Source: Variovorax sp. V93 (GTDB taxonomy: Bacteria; Pseudomonadota; Gammaproteobacteria; Burkholderiales; Burkholderiaceae_C). From it: 64,000 nucleotides of DNA. Every line of letters starts with the position of its first letter. Position 1 is the first letter of the stretch. The translations under genes were made by a program, and so were the position numbers. Below, one piece after another: positions 35,706 to 43,855 of the stretch. Below the pieces are notes generated by a model. That model was not told the origin of the DNA. It was given only the letters and a program-made list of their open reading frames with translations, and did no database searches. The stretch is from the NCBI RefSeq assembly GCF_041154485.1, contig NZ_AP028669.1, positions 3,286,001 through 3,350,000 of the forward strand, given 5' to 3'.

Positions 35706-36161
35706 TCAGAATTCGCGGCCGAGGCGCGCATCGACCGACGCAGGGCCGCTGCCGCGCGCCGCGATGCACAGCGCGGCGAAGACCAGCATCAGCGGGTATT
35801 CGTAGCCGCGGTCGATCCAGGGAAAGGTGGGTGCCAGCAGGTAGCAGATGACCAGCATCTGCACCACCACCATCGGCGCGACGACGCGCGTCAGGAAACC
35901 CAATGCCAGCATCAGCCCGCCGACGCCTTCGAGCAGTGCGATGAACCAGCCGATCAGCGGCGCAGCGGGCAGGTGCAGCACGTTGGCAATCAGGTTGACC
36001 GAGCCGGCCATCGGATCGGCCATGCTGCCGTGGCTTCGGCCCAGCAGCTTGGGGATGCCATGGGTCATGAGCATCAGGCCGAAGGCGATGCGCAGCAGCG
36101 CATAGCTCAGCGGCTCCAGCCGCTCATAGACGCTGCGCAGCCGTGGAAAGATCAGTTGCAT
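35706..36161 (-). CDS. DoxX family membrane protein
   Basis: 151 residues with four predicted membrane helices (SYALLRIAFGLMLMTHG; LIGWFIALLEGVGGLMLALGF; APMVVVQMLVICYLL; PLMLVFAALCIA). DoxX proteins are inner-membrane components often tied to quinone-linked oxidation. AGGAG precedes ATG 36161. First gene of the pao operon, so it may take electrons from the periplasmic aldehyde oxidoreductase into the quinone pool; that role is inference. Confidence 0.88.
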   Translation of the reverse strand: MQLIFPRLRSVYERLEPLSYALLRIAFGLMLMTHGIPKLLGRSHGSMADPMAGSVNLIANVLHLPAAPLIGWFIALLEGVGGLMLALGFLTRVVAPMVVVQMLVICYLLAPTFPWIDRGYEYPLMLVFAALCIAARGSGPASVDARLGREF

Positions 36162-36214
36162 GGGGATTGCTCCTGGGTCGAAGGGGTTGCGGGAAGCGCC
36201 TTCGAAGATGGCGC

Positions 36215-36229
36215 GAGAGAAAGTCTCTC
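36215..36229. promoter_or_regulatory. Inverted repeat in doxX-pao / lysR intergenic region
   Basis: GAGAGA-AAG-TCTCTC is a perfect 6-3-6 palindrome in the 140-base divergent region, followed by another TCTCTC. An AT-rich stretch (36244-36280) downstream looks like the lysR promoter. It is a candidate LysR site. Confidence 0.45.
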
Positions 36230-36301
36230 TGTTCTCTCTGGGCGAATAAATATGCAAATCTCGCCAATACAATTCAATGAATCTCAACAATCGAGAAAAC
36301 C

Positions 36302-37213
36302 ATGGACCGCTTCGACGCCATGCAGCTGTTCACCCGCATCGTCGATCTGGGCAGCTTCACCCAGGCGGCGGCCGCGCTCGACATTCCGCGTGCCACGGCC
36401 ACGCATGCCATCAAGGAGCTGGAGGCCAGGCTGCACGTGCGGCTGCTGGAGCGCACGACGCGCCAGGTGCGCACCACCGTCGACGGCCAGGCCTTCTACG
36501 AGCGCTGCCGCCATCTGCTGCGCGAACTCGAAGAGGCCGAGTCCTCACTGGCGGAGCTGTCGGTCAACCCGCGCGGGCGCCTGCGCATCGACATCCACGG
36601 CGCGCCCGCCCAGGCGATCGTGCTGCCGCGCATCCAGGAGTTCCATGCGCGCTATCCGCATATCGAACTGGCCATGGGCAGCGGCGACCGGTTGGTGGAC
36701 CTGGTGCGCGAAGGCGTCGACTGCGTGGTGCGCGCGGGCGAGCCCAAGGATTCGTCGCTGGTCACGCGCCGCCTGGCGCTGCTGCCGCAAGTGACCTGCG
36801 CGAGCCCGGGCTACCTGGCCGCGTACGGCACGCCCACGCAGCCGTCCGACCTCGCCCGGCACCTCGCGGTCAATTTCTTCTCGGCCTCGCGGCCCGAGGT
36901 GTTTCCGTACGAGTTCATGGTGGACGGCAAGCTCGAGACCTGCATGCTGAAGGACTGGATCAGCGTCAACAACGCCGATGTCTACAAGAGCTGCGCCGAA
37001 CAGGGCTGCGGCATCATCCAGGTGCCGCGCTTCAGCGTGGAGAGCCAGTTGCGCGAAGGCACGCTGGTCGAGATCCTGCCGCACACGCCCTGCCCGCCCA
37101 TGGTCTATTCGGTGCTGTACCCGCACCATCGCCAGCTCTCGCCGCGGGTGCGGGTGTTCATCGACTGGATCGCGCAGCTCTATGCGGAGCGCTTCGGCAG
37201 CGCGGCCGCATAG
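36302..37213 (+). CDS. LysR family transcriptional regulator (likely of the pao operon)
   Basis: 303 residues. CrgA-like LysR protein: MDRFDAMQLFTRIVDLGSF, then DIPRATATHAIKELEARLHVRLL recognition region, and an effector domain from about residue 90. Divergent from doxX-paoABC and separated from it by 140 bases carrying a palindrome, so it is the likely regulator of that operon. Full-length, ordinary composition. Confidence 0.93.
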   Translation: MDRFDAMQLFTRIVDLGSFTQAAAALDIPRATATHAIKELEARLHVRLLERTTRQVRTTVDGQAFYERCRHLLRELEEAESSLAELSVNPRGRLRIDIHGAPAQAIVLPRIQEFHARYPHIELAMGSGDRLVDLVREGVDCVVRAGEPKDSSLVTRRLALLPQVTCASPGYLAAYGTPTQPSDLARHLAVNFFSASRPEVFPYEFMVDGKLETCMLKDWISVNNADVYKSCAEQGCGIIQVPRFSVESQLREGTLVEILPHTPCPPMVYSVLYPHHRQLSPRVRVFIDWIAQLYAERFGSAAA

Positions 37214-37306
37214 GCGCCGGCGCAGTGGTCACCGCTCAGTCATGCGGCGCACCTAGCATCCGCAGGCCCTTGCCGCCATCCACCCAGACTGCACCCCACC
37301 CACGCG

Positions 37307-37927
37307 ATGTACCCCGGCGAACGGCTCAACGGATACAGCCATCTGCTGGGCCTGCTGCTCGCACTCGCGGCCACCGCGCTGCTGCTCGCCAAGACCCTGC
37401 CCACCGGCGACGCCGCGCGGATTGCCGGCGCGCTGGTGTTCTCGCTCTCGGCGGTGGTGCTGTATGCGGCGTCCACGCTGTTCCACAGCACCCGCGGGCC
37501 GCGCAAACGCTTCTGGGAGCGCGTGGACCACTGCGCCATCTACCTGCTGATCGCGGGCACCTACACGCCGTTCGCGCTGGTCACGCTGCACGGGCTCTGG
37601 GGCTGGCTGCTGATGGTCGCCGTATGGGGCGCGGCCTTCTTCGGCATCGGGCGCGAGCTGCTGCAGGCAGGTAGCGCAGCCTCGAAGCCGCCGCTGGCGC
37701 TCTACATCGCCATGGGCTGGCTCGGCGTGCTGGCCGCGGTGCCGCTGGCCGCGCGGCTCGACAGCGGCGGGCTCGCGTGGCTGCTGGCCGGCGGGGTGCT
37801 CTACACCGTGGGCACGGTGTTCTACCGCAACCGGCGGGGCTTCAGGCATGCGCACGGCACCTGGCACCTGTTCGTGCTTGCGGGTACGGCGAGCCACTAC
37901 GTGTGCGTGGGGTGGTTCGTGCTTTGA
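37307..37927 (+). CDS. Hemolysin III / TrhA family membrane protein
   Basis: 206 residues, seven membrane helices, of the PAQR-like hemolysin III family. Conserved signature residues are present: STLFHS, ERVDHCAIYLLIAGTYTPF, and HAHGTWHLFVLAGTASHY near the C-terminus; these His and Asp/Ser residues form the metal site in PAQR proteins. In some bacteria the family affects membrane lipid fluidity; it is not a proven hemolysin. No operon partner is evident. Confidence 0.92.
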   Translation: MYPGERLNGYSHLLGLLLALAATALLLAKTLPTGDAARIAGALVFSLSAVVLYAASTLFHSTRGPRKRFWERVDHCAIYLLIAGTYTPFALVTLHGLWGWLLMVAVWGAAFFGIGRELLQAGSAASKPPLALYIAMGWLGVLAAVPLAARLDSGGLAWLLAGGVLYTVGTVFYRNRRGFRHAHGTWHLFVLAGTASHYVCVGWFVL

Positions 37928-38018
37928 TGCGCAGCCGCGGGCGAACAGGACCCCGCCGTAAGCACCTGTTACCACCTCTCGCGGAGTTTCGCGTCGTGAG
38001 ATGTGCACAATGCGCCCC

Positions 38019-38456
38019 ATGCCAAATATCGCCTCCATCCTGAAATCCGAGATTTCCCGTGTCGCCCGCAAGGAAGTTCGCGCGGAGATCGAAACGCTCA
38101 GAAAAGCCTCCACGCTGCACCGCGCCTCGATCGCCGCATTGCGCCGGCAGGTCGAAAAGCTGGAGAAGGAACTGCGCCGCGCCACCAGGACCGTGGCGCG
38201 CGCCACTCCCGCAGGCGATGCCGACGAAGCCGCCGAATCAGGCCCGCACCGGCGATTCAGCGCCAGCCGGCTGGCCGCGCACCGCGTCAAGCTCGGCCTC
38301 TCGGCGGCCGCCTACGGCAAGCTGGTGGGCGTGACCGGCCAGACCATCTACAAATGGGAGCAAGGCAAGGCCAGGCCGCGCAAGGCCCAGCTCGAAGGCC
38401 TGGCCGCCGTGCGGGGCCTCGGCCGCCGCGAAGTGGCCGAGCAGCTGAACGGATAA
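38019..38456 (+). CDS. XRE-type helix-turn-helix protein with N-terminal coiled coil
   Basis: 145 residues. A charged N-terminal coiled coil (about residues 5-55, LHRASIAALRRQVEKLEKEL) precedes a C-terminal XRE-like helix-turn-helix (RVKLGLSAAAYGKLVGVTGQ, TIYKWEQGKARP). Three in-frame ATGs (38001, 38010, 38019) compete; the third is chosen because MPNIASILKSEISRVARKEV reads as a natural N-terminus. It lies 20 bases before the MurA paralog, same strand, so it may regulate that gene or simply be co-transcribed. Confidence 0.82.
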   Translation: MPNIASILKSEISRVARKEVRAEIETLRKASTLHRASIAALRRQVEKLEKELRRATRTVARATPAGDADEAAESGPHRRFSASRLAAHRVKLGLSAAAYGKLVGVTGQTIYKWEQGKARPRKAQLEGLAAVRGLGRREVAEQLNG

Positions 38457-38476
38457 GCCGGCCGCGCTCTTCTTTC

Positions 38477-39778
38477 ATGTCCAGCCTCATCGTGCACGGC
38501 GGTACGCCGCTTCGTGGCCGCATCACGCCTTCCGCCAACAAGAATGCCGTGCTGCCGGTGCTGTGCGCCACGCTGCTCACGCGCGAGCCGCTGCGCCTGC
38601 ATGGCGTGCCCGACATCACCGACGTGCGCAAGATCCTCGACATCTTCCGCAGCCTGGGCAGCGAGGCACGCATGGACCACGCCACCGGCACGCTGGAGCT
38701 GCACCATCGCGACACGGCCTTCGATGCCACGCGCGACCGGCTGCCCGAGGAGATGCGCTCGTCGATCATGCTGGTGCCGCCGCTGCTCGCGCGCTTCGGC
38801 ATTGCGCGGCTCGAAGACAACGTCAAGGGCTGCACGCTGGGCGTGCGCGAGATCGATCCGCACGTCGATGTGTTCCGGCGCTTCGGTGGCAAGGTGGAGC
38901 GTGCCAGCGGCTCGCTGCTCGTGCGCTGCGCCGGGCCGCTGACACCCGCGCAGCATTGGCTCGACTACGCCTCCGTCACCACCACCGAGAACTTCGTGCT
39001 GTGCGCGGCGGCGGCCAACGGCACCTCCACGCTCACCAATGCCGCGTCCGAGCCGCACGTGCAGGAGTTCTGCCGCTTCATGACGATGCTCGGCGTGCGC
39101 ATCGAGGGCATCGGCACGTCGCGGCTCACGGTGCACGGCGGCAGCGCGCTGGGCGGCGGAGAGTTCCGCTTCGACGAGGACTTCCACGAAATCACCACCT
39201 TCCTGGCGCTGAGCGCCATCACGGGCGGCGACGTGGTCGTGCGCAACAGCGCGCCCGAAAACTTTCCGCTGATCGACCGCACCTTCGCCAAGTTCGGCGT
39301 CACGGTCACGCACGCAGACGGCTGGTCGCGCGCCAGCAGCACCGGCCCGCTCAAGGTGCAGACGCCTTTCACCAGCAACGTGCTCACCAAGGTGGAGGCG
39401 GCCCCGTGGCCGTACTTCCCGGTCGACCTGCTCCCCATCTTCATCGCGCTGGGCGTGCGCGCCCAGGGCAATGCGATGTTCTGGAACAAGGTGTACGACG
39501 GCGCCCTGGGATGGACCGGCGAGCTGTCGAAGTTCGGCGCCCACGTGTTCTCCTCGGACCCGCACCGGCTCATCAGTTTCGGCGGCAGCCCGCTGACGCC
39601 CGCCGTGGTCGAGAGCCCCTACATCATCCGCGTGGCGATCGCGCTCTTCATGGTGGCGGCGAGCATCGAGGGCCGCTCCGAAATCCGCAATGCCACGCCG
39701 ATCCGCCGGGCCCATCCGCGCTTCGCCGAGAACCTGCGCAGCCTGGGCGCGCAGGTGGAGTGGGCGAGCGAGGAGTGA
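38477..39778 (+). CDS. MurA paralog (UDP-GlcNAc 1-carboxyvinyltransferase-like)
   Basis: 433 residues. EPT-fold enzyme like MurA, which adds enolpyruvate to UDP-GlcNAc in the first committed step of peptidoglycan synthesis. Key residues are kept: Lys22-Asn23 (SANKNAVLP), Arg94 (EMRSSIM), Cys119 (VKGCTLGVREID) matching the fosfomycin-reactive Cys115, Arg124, His129, and Asp in PYFPVDLLPI. The flanking sequence differs much from canonical MurA, for example GVREIDPHVDVF, so I read it as a second, diverged copy. It lies between an XRE regulator and a convergent beta-lactamase. Confidence 0.85.
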   Translation: MSSLIVHGGTPLRGRITPSANKNAVLPVLCATLLTREPLRLHGVPDITDVRKILDIFRSLGSEARMDHATGTLELHHRDTAFDATRDRLPEEMRSSIMLVPPLLARFGIARLEDNVKGCTLGVREIDPHVDVFRRFGGKVERASGSLLVRCAGPLTPAQHWLDYASVTTTENFVLCAAAANGTSTLTNAASEPHVQEFCRFMTMLGVRIEGIGTSRLTVHGGSALGGGEFRFDEDFHEITTFLALSAITGGDVVVRNSAPENFPLIDRTFAKFGVTVTHADGWSRASSTGPLKVQTPFTSNVLTKVEAAPWPYFPVDLLPIFIALGVRAQGNAMFWNKVYDGALGWTGELSKFGAHVFSSDPHRLISFGGSPLTPAVVESPYIIRVAIALFMVAASIEGRSEIRNATPIRRAHPRFAENLRSLGAQVEWASEE

Positions 39779-39802
39779 ATCATCGGGCGGGCGCGGGGCG
39801 GC

Positions 39803-40702
39803 TCAGCCCCGCAGCGCCTCCACCGCGATGCGCGCCGCCGATGCGATGACGTCGTTGCGGCCCGGCGCATCCTGCGCCGGGAACGTCAGGTACACCGCCA
39901 TCACCAGCGGCGCGCCGGCCGGCGGCCACAGCACGGCGATGTCGTTCACCGTGCCGTAGGAGCCGGCCCCGGTCTTGTCGCCCACCTTCCAGTCGGCCGG
40001 CACGCCCGCGCGGATGCGCGTGGCGCCGGTGGTGTTGCCCAGCAGCCAGGCCTCGAGCTGGCTGCGCTGCGCCGCCCCGAGCCCGTCGCCCAGCACCAGC
40101 CGCTGCAGGCTCGCGGCCATGGCCTCGGGCGAGGTGGTGTCGCGCGGATCGCCCGGAATGGCGCTGTTGAGCTCGGTCTCCCAGCGGTCGAGCCTGAAGG
40201 TCTGGTCGCCGATGGAGCGCGCGAACGCGGTCACCGCGGGCGGGCCGCCGAGCATCTTCATCAGCAGGTTGGCCGCGGCGTTGTCGCTGTACTGGATGGT
40301 GGCGGCGCACAGCGCGGAGACCGTCATGCCCTGCCCCAGGTGCTTCTCGGTGATGGGCGAGTTGGGAAGAATGTCGCTCCTCGCGTAGCTCACGCGCCGT
40401 TCCAGCAGGCCGGGCTCGCGGCTGCTGCGCGCGAGGATGGCGGCCGACGCCATCATCTTGAAGGTGCTGCACATCGGGAAGCGCTCGGTGGCGCGGTGCT
40501 GCACGCGTGCGCCGGTGGCGGTGTCGAAGGCGACCACGCCGAGCCGCCCGCCCACGGAGCGTTCGAGGGCCGCGAGCTGCGCTTCGGCACTCGACAACGT
40601 GGCGGCCTGCGGTCCCTTGGCGGACCATGCGGTACAGGCGCCGGCCAGGGGCAAGGCCGAGGCGGCGAGCAGGAAGGTGCGGCGATTGGCGGAGGATTTC
40701 AT
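39803..40702 (-). CDS. Class A beta-lactamase
   Basis: 299 residues. Serine beta-lactamase of the periplasm. All class A motifs are present: Ser79-x-x-Lys82 (STFK), Ser139-Asp-Asn141 (YSDN), Glu175 with Asn179 (ETELN, the omega loop, followed by [10 protein letters not shown]) and Lys243-Thr-Gly (DKTGAG). The leader has twin Arg ([14 protein letters not shown]), so Tat export is likely; LAGAC (Cys23) could be a weak lipobox. ATG 40702 is preferred over an upstream start that would add 40 residues before the signal. No AmpR-type regulator is adjacent. Confidence 0.95.
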   Translation of the reverse strand: MKSSANRRTFLLAASALPLAGACTAWSAKGPQAATLSSAEAQLAALERSVGGRLGVVAFDTATGARVQHRATERFPMCSTFKMMASAAILARSSREPGLLERRVSYARSDILPNSPITEKHLGQGMTVSALCAATIQYSDNAAANLLMKMLGGPPAVTAFARSIGDQTFRLDRWETELNSAIPGDPRDTTSPEAMAASLQRLVLGDGLGAAQRSQLEAWLLGNTTGATRIRAGVPADWKVGDKTGAGSYGTVNDIAVLWPPAGAPLVMAVYLTFPAQDAPGRNDVIASAARIAVEALRG

Positions 40703-40820
40703 GGGTCTTCTTTTCTGCGAGTGGATGGAACGGAGCGAATCGTAGGAGCGCCATCGCGCAGGCTCCAGCGCCAGGCGGCGCTGCCGCGTCTCGCCTGTAT
40801 CGGGTGTAACCGCAAGAATC

Positions 40821-40840
40821 ATTCAACTTATCGGTTGAAT
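40821..40840. promoter_or_regulatory. ArsR operator 1
   Basis: ATTCAAC-TTATCG-GTTGAAT is a perfect 7-6-7 inverted repeat, 31 bases upstream of the arsR-type ATG. The same TTCAAC-N6-GTTGAA recurs exactly 40 bases downstream, which makes autoregulation by the ArsR protein very likely. Confidence 0.75.
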
Positions 40841-40860
40841 AATTTTCGAGGCACGGCTAC

Positions 40861-40880
40861 ATTCAACCTCATGGTTGAAC
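40861..40880. promoter_or_regulatory. ArsR operator 2, spanning the start codon
   Basis: TTCAAC-CTCATG-GTTGAA (40862-40879) repeats operator 1 and includes the ATG at 40871, so the first codons (ATG GTT GAA) are part of the binding site. Bound repressor would block both initiation and early elongation. Confidence 0.72.
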
Positions 40881-41212
40881 TAGACGATGAACGGCTCGAC
40901 GCCGTGTTCCAGGCCCTGGCCGACAGCACGCGCCGCACCATGCTGCAGCTGCTGGCCCAGGGCGAATGCAGCGTGGGCGAACTCGGCGCGCCGTTCCGCA
41001 TGTCGTTCGCGGGCGCATCCAAGCACGTCAAGGCGCTGGAGCGCGCCGGCCTGGTCTCCCGCACGGTGCAGGGCCGCGCGCACGTCTGCCGGCTGGAGCC
41101 GGCGGCGCTCGCATCGGCCAACGCGTGGCTGCGCTACTACGAAGGCTTCTGGAACAACCACCTGGACGCGCTGGAGAAGGAACTGCGGCGCGAAGCATCC
41201 CGCGGCAAGTGA
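40871..41212 (+). CDS. ArsR family winged-helix repressor
   Basis: 113 residues. Small ArsR/SmtB-like regulator without the metal-binding Cys pair of ArsR (only Cys in GECSVGELG and AHVCRLEP). The recognition helix is MSFAGASKHVKALERAGLV. It belongs to the group that pairs with an SRPBCC/AHSA1 gene, here 29 bases downstream. Two perfect TTCAAC-N6-GTTGAA repeats surround its promoter and start. It probably responds to a small organic molecule, not a metal; the inducer is unknown. Confidence 0.92.
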   Translation: MVELDDERLDAVFQALADSTRRTMLQLLAQGECSVGELGAPFRMSFAGASKHVKALERAGLVSRTVQGRAHVCRLEPAALASANAWLRYYEGFWNNHLDALEKELRREASRGK

Positions 41213-41241
41213 AGTCCCCCTTCTTTTTCAAGGAGCAAGCC

Positions 41242-41778
41242 ATGGCCAAGAGCCAACTCGGAACCCTGATCGAACCCGGCACCCTGCGCATGGAGCGCAC
41301 CCTGCCCGCCCCCGTCGAGCGCGTGTGGGCCTATTTCGTCGACCCCGGCAAGCGCGCCGCCTGGCTGGCCGGCGGCACCATGGCGGAGGAGCCCGGCAGC
41401 GTGTTCGAGCTGCGCTTCGACCACACCCGGCTTTCCGGCGAAGTGGCCCCCGAGCGCTTCAGCGCCTGCCGCAGCCCCATCGTCCAGAAATCGCGTGTCG
41501 TCGAATTCGAGCCACTCAAGCGCCTGACCATCAGCTGGGGCAGCGAAAGCGCCACCGCCTCGGAGGTCACTTTCGAGTTCACGCAGGAGGGCGATGCCAC
41601 GCACCTCGTGCTCACGCACCGGCGCCTGCCCGACCGCAAGGAAACCCTCAGCGTCTCCAGCGGCTGGCACGCCCACCTCGACGTGCTCGACGACGTGCTG
41701 CACGGCCGCAAGCCGCGGGGGTTCTGGACCAACCACGCGGCGCTCGAGGAGGCCTACGACGAACGCCTTCCGGCCTGA
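41242..41778 (+). CDS. SRPBCC (AHSA1-like) domain protein
   Basis: 178 residues. A START/SRPBCC-fold small-molecule-binding protein: MERTLPAPVERVWAYFVDPGKRAAWL opens the fold, GWHAHLDVLDDVLHGR forms the long C-terminal helix. AAGGAG precedes ATG 41242. Cotranscribed with the ArsR-type repressor, a pairing seen in many bacteria in which the repressor controls its SRPBCC partner. No catalytic residues are identifiable. Confidence 0.9.
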   Translation: MAKSQLGTLIEPGTLRMERTLPAPVERVWAYFVDPGKRAAWLAGGTMAEEPGSVFELRFDHTRLSGEVAPERFSACRSPIVQKSRVVEFEPLKRLTISWGSESATASEVTFEFTQEGDATHLVLTHRRLPDRKETLSVSSGWHAHLDVLDDVLHGRKPRGFWTNHAALEEAYDERLPA

Positions 41779-41903
41779 GCGGACGAAAAAAGCCGCGCCG
41801 CTCCATCCGGCGCGCCCGGCCCCTTGCGGAGTCGGATGGCGACTACAGGCAAGCGCCCGCGCTTGCGTTAAGGTTCGCAGCATCCGCGACTCCGAAGCAT
41901 CCC

Positions 41904-42545
41904 ATGGCCACCACCCCTTCCCCCGTACCGGTCCGCAAGCATTTCTCGATGATCCGCGGCTTTCACCTGGCCGACGTATTCACGCTCGGCAATGCGGCGT
42001 GCGGGGTGGGCGCAGTGTTCCTTTCGATGGCCTTCATGGCGAGCCAGTCGCTGGCGCACTTCCTCTGGGCCGCCGCGCTCGCGCCTGCGGCCTTCGTGTT
42101 CGACGTGTTCGACGGCCGCATCGCGCGCTGGCGGCAGACGCATTCCGCGCTGGGACGCGAGCTCGATTCGCTGGCCGACGTGATCTCCTTCGGCGTGGCG
42201 CCGGCCGCGCTCGCCTTCGCGGCGGGCCTGGACGGCGGCTGGGACTGCGTGCTGCTGATCTATTTCGTCGGCTGCGGCGTGAGCCGGCTCGCGCGCTACA
42301 ACGTCACGGCCGAGGCGCTTTCCGCCGGCGCCGACAAGGTCAAGTACTTCGAAGGCACGCCCATCCCGACCAGCGTGGTGCTGGTCGGCGTGCTGGCCTG
42401 GGCCGCGTGGCAGGGCCGCATCGGCGACGCGGTGTGGGGCGGCGCCTGGGTGCTCGGCCCCTGGCAGCTGCATCCGCTCACGCTGCTCTTCGCGCTGTCG
42501 GGCACGCTGATGATCAGCAAGACGCTGCGCATTCCCAAGTTCTGA
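41904..42545 (+). CDS. pssA: CDP-diacylglycerol-serine O-phosphatidyltransferase
   Basis: 213 residues. Inner-membrane enzyme making phosphatidylserine, the precursor of phosphatidylethanolamine. The CDP-alcohol phosphatidyltransferase signature is intact: DGRIARWRQTHSALGRELDSLAD gives DG-x2-AR-x8-G-x3-D-x3-D. About six membrane helices follow. This is the Bacillus/type II class, as usual in betaproteobacteria. ATG 41904 begins MATTPSPVPVRKHFSMIRGF; the next gene (GST) is 30 bases downstream. Confidence 0.93.
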   Translation: MATTPSPVPVRKHFSMIRGFHLADVFTLGNAACGVGAVFLSMAFMASQSLAHFLWAAALAPAAFVFDVFDGRIARWRQTHSALGRELDSLADVISFGVAPAALAFAAGLDGGWDCVLLIYFVGCGVSRLARYNVTAEALSAGADKVKYFEGTPIPTSVVLVGVLAWAAWQGRIGDAVWGGAWVLGPWQLHPLTLLFALSGTLMISKTLRIPKF

Positions 42546-42575
42546 CCGTCCATCCACTCCAAGGAACCCCGTCAA

Positions 42576-43154
42576 ATGATGAAGCTGTACTTCGATCCAC
42601 AGAGCCGCTCGCAGGTCGCGAAATGGATGCTCGACGAAGCCGGCGTGGACTACGAAATCGTGCCCACCCTGATCCGGGAGAAGGCGCACAAGAAGCCCGG
42701 CTACCTGAAGATCAATCCCTCGGGCAAGCTGCCGGCGCTGGTCGACGGCCGCGCCCGCGTCTTCGAGAATGCGGCCATCTGCATGTACGTGGCCGAGAAG
42801 TTTCCGCAGGCCAGGCTGGCGCCATCGGTAGGCTCGCCCGAGCGCGGCCGCTACCTGTCGCTGATGGTCTATTCGACGGCGCAGCTCGAACCCTCGATGG
42901 GCGACAGCCTGCTCGGGCTGCACAGCAACAACAGCGCGCGCGGCTGGACCCATTTCGAGCAGGCCAAGAATGTGGTGGAGCACGAGCTGGGCTACGGCCC
43001 GTATCTCTTCGGCGCGCAATTCACCGCGGCCGACGTGATGATCGGCTCGATGTTCATCTGGCACCGCGCCTTCGGCGGGCGCTCGAACCGCCCCAAGATC
43101 GACGCCTACATCGACCGCCTGCAGGCCCGCCCCAAGGGCATGAAGTTCGGCTGA
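42576..43154 (+). CDS. Glutathione S-transferase family protein
   Basis: 192 residues. Thioredoxin-like N-domain (MKLYFDPQSRSQVAKWMLDE, then NPSGKLPALVDG with the conserved cis-Pro and ENAAICMYVAE for glutathione binding) and an all-helical C-domain (AQFTAADVMIGSMFIW). AAGGAA precedes ATG 42576. Short for the family but complete. The conjugated substrate is unknown; it may serve in stress or detoxification. Confidence 0.92.
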   Translation: MMKLYFDPQSRSQVAKWMLDEAGVDYEIVPTLIREKAHKKPGYLKINPSGKLPALVDGRARVFENAAICMYVAEKFPQARLAPSVGSPERGRYLSLMVYSTAQLEPSMGDSLLGLHSNNSARGWTHFEQAKNVVEHELGYGPYLFGAQFTAADVMIGSMFIWHRAFGGRSNRPKIDAYIDRLQARPKGMKFG

Positions 43155-43168
43155 CCCGCACCCATCCC

Positions 43169-43810
43169 ATGTCAAAAGCACCCTTCCCCCACGGCGCGGC
43201 GACCGGCCTCGACCAACTGGTCCGCATCGCCGCCGGGCAGCCGCTGGCACCGGCCTGCGACCGTTTCTATTTCCTGCGCCACGGCCAGACCGGCCGCAAT
43301 GCGCAGCGCATCTTCCAGGCCGTGGACGAGCCGCTGAGCGAACTCGGCCTGCAGCAGGCCGCGCGCGCCGCCCAGCTGCTGGCGGGCGAGCCGATCCGCA
43401 CCATCGTCTGCAGCGACGCCCGCCGCGCGCACGACACGGCGCATGCCGTGGCAACAGCGCTTCGCCTCGTGCCCACGCCGCAGGCGGCCTTGCGCGAACG
43501 CAACTTCGGCGCGCTCATCGGCACCTCGTCGGTCGACATCGACTGGGCCTGCGAACCCGAAGGCGGCGAAACCCTGGCGCAGTTCGTGGCGCGCAAGAGG
43601 CGTGCGCTGGACGCCGCGCTGGCGCAGCCCGCGCCGGTGCTGGTGGTGGCCCACGGAGGCACGCTCTACGCGCTGGCCGGGCTGATCGGCCTGCCCATCG
43701 ACCTGGGCCTGCTCGGCAACGCGCAGCCATTGCGTTTTTCGCGCAGCGGCCCCACATGGGCTGTGACGCCGCTGCTGCGGCATGCCGACGGCGATTCGAA
43801 CCTGGCCTGA
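43169..43810 (+). CDS. Histidine phosphatase family protein
   Basis: 213 residues. Phosphoglycerate-mutase-like phosphatase with phosphohistidine motif FYFLRHGQTGRNAQ (about residues 33-46), Arg in CSDARRAHDTA, Glu in LRERNFG and second His in VVAHGGTLY. An N-terminal extension of about 30 residues (ATGLDQLVRIAAG) precedes the domain. It lies 14 bases after the GST stop on the same strand. Substrate unknown. Confidence 0.9.
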   Translation: MSKAPFPHGAATGLDQLVRIAAGQPLAPACDRFYFLRHGQTGRNAQRIFQAVDEPLSELGLQQAARAAQLLAGEPIRTIVCSDARRAHDTAHAVATALRLVPTPQAALRERNFGALIGTSSVDIDWACEPEGGETLAQFVARKRRALDAALAQPAPVLVVAHGGTLYALAGLIGLPIDLGLLGNAQPLRFSRSGPTWAVTPLLRHADGDSNLA

Positions 43811-43855
43811 ACCGGCCGGGGAGCATACTGTTCGGCGTTCACACCACCGACAAGC

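Noticed and set aside
41779..41903. Possible terminator hairpin after the SRPBCC gene
   Set aside because: There is a GC-rich imperfect stem, but no T tract on the plus strand and a run of A before it.
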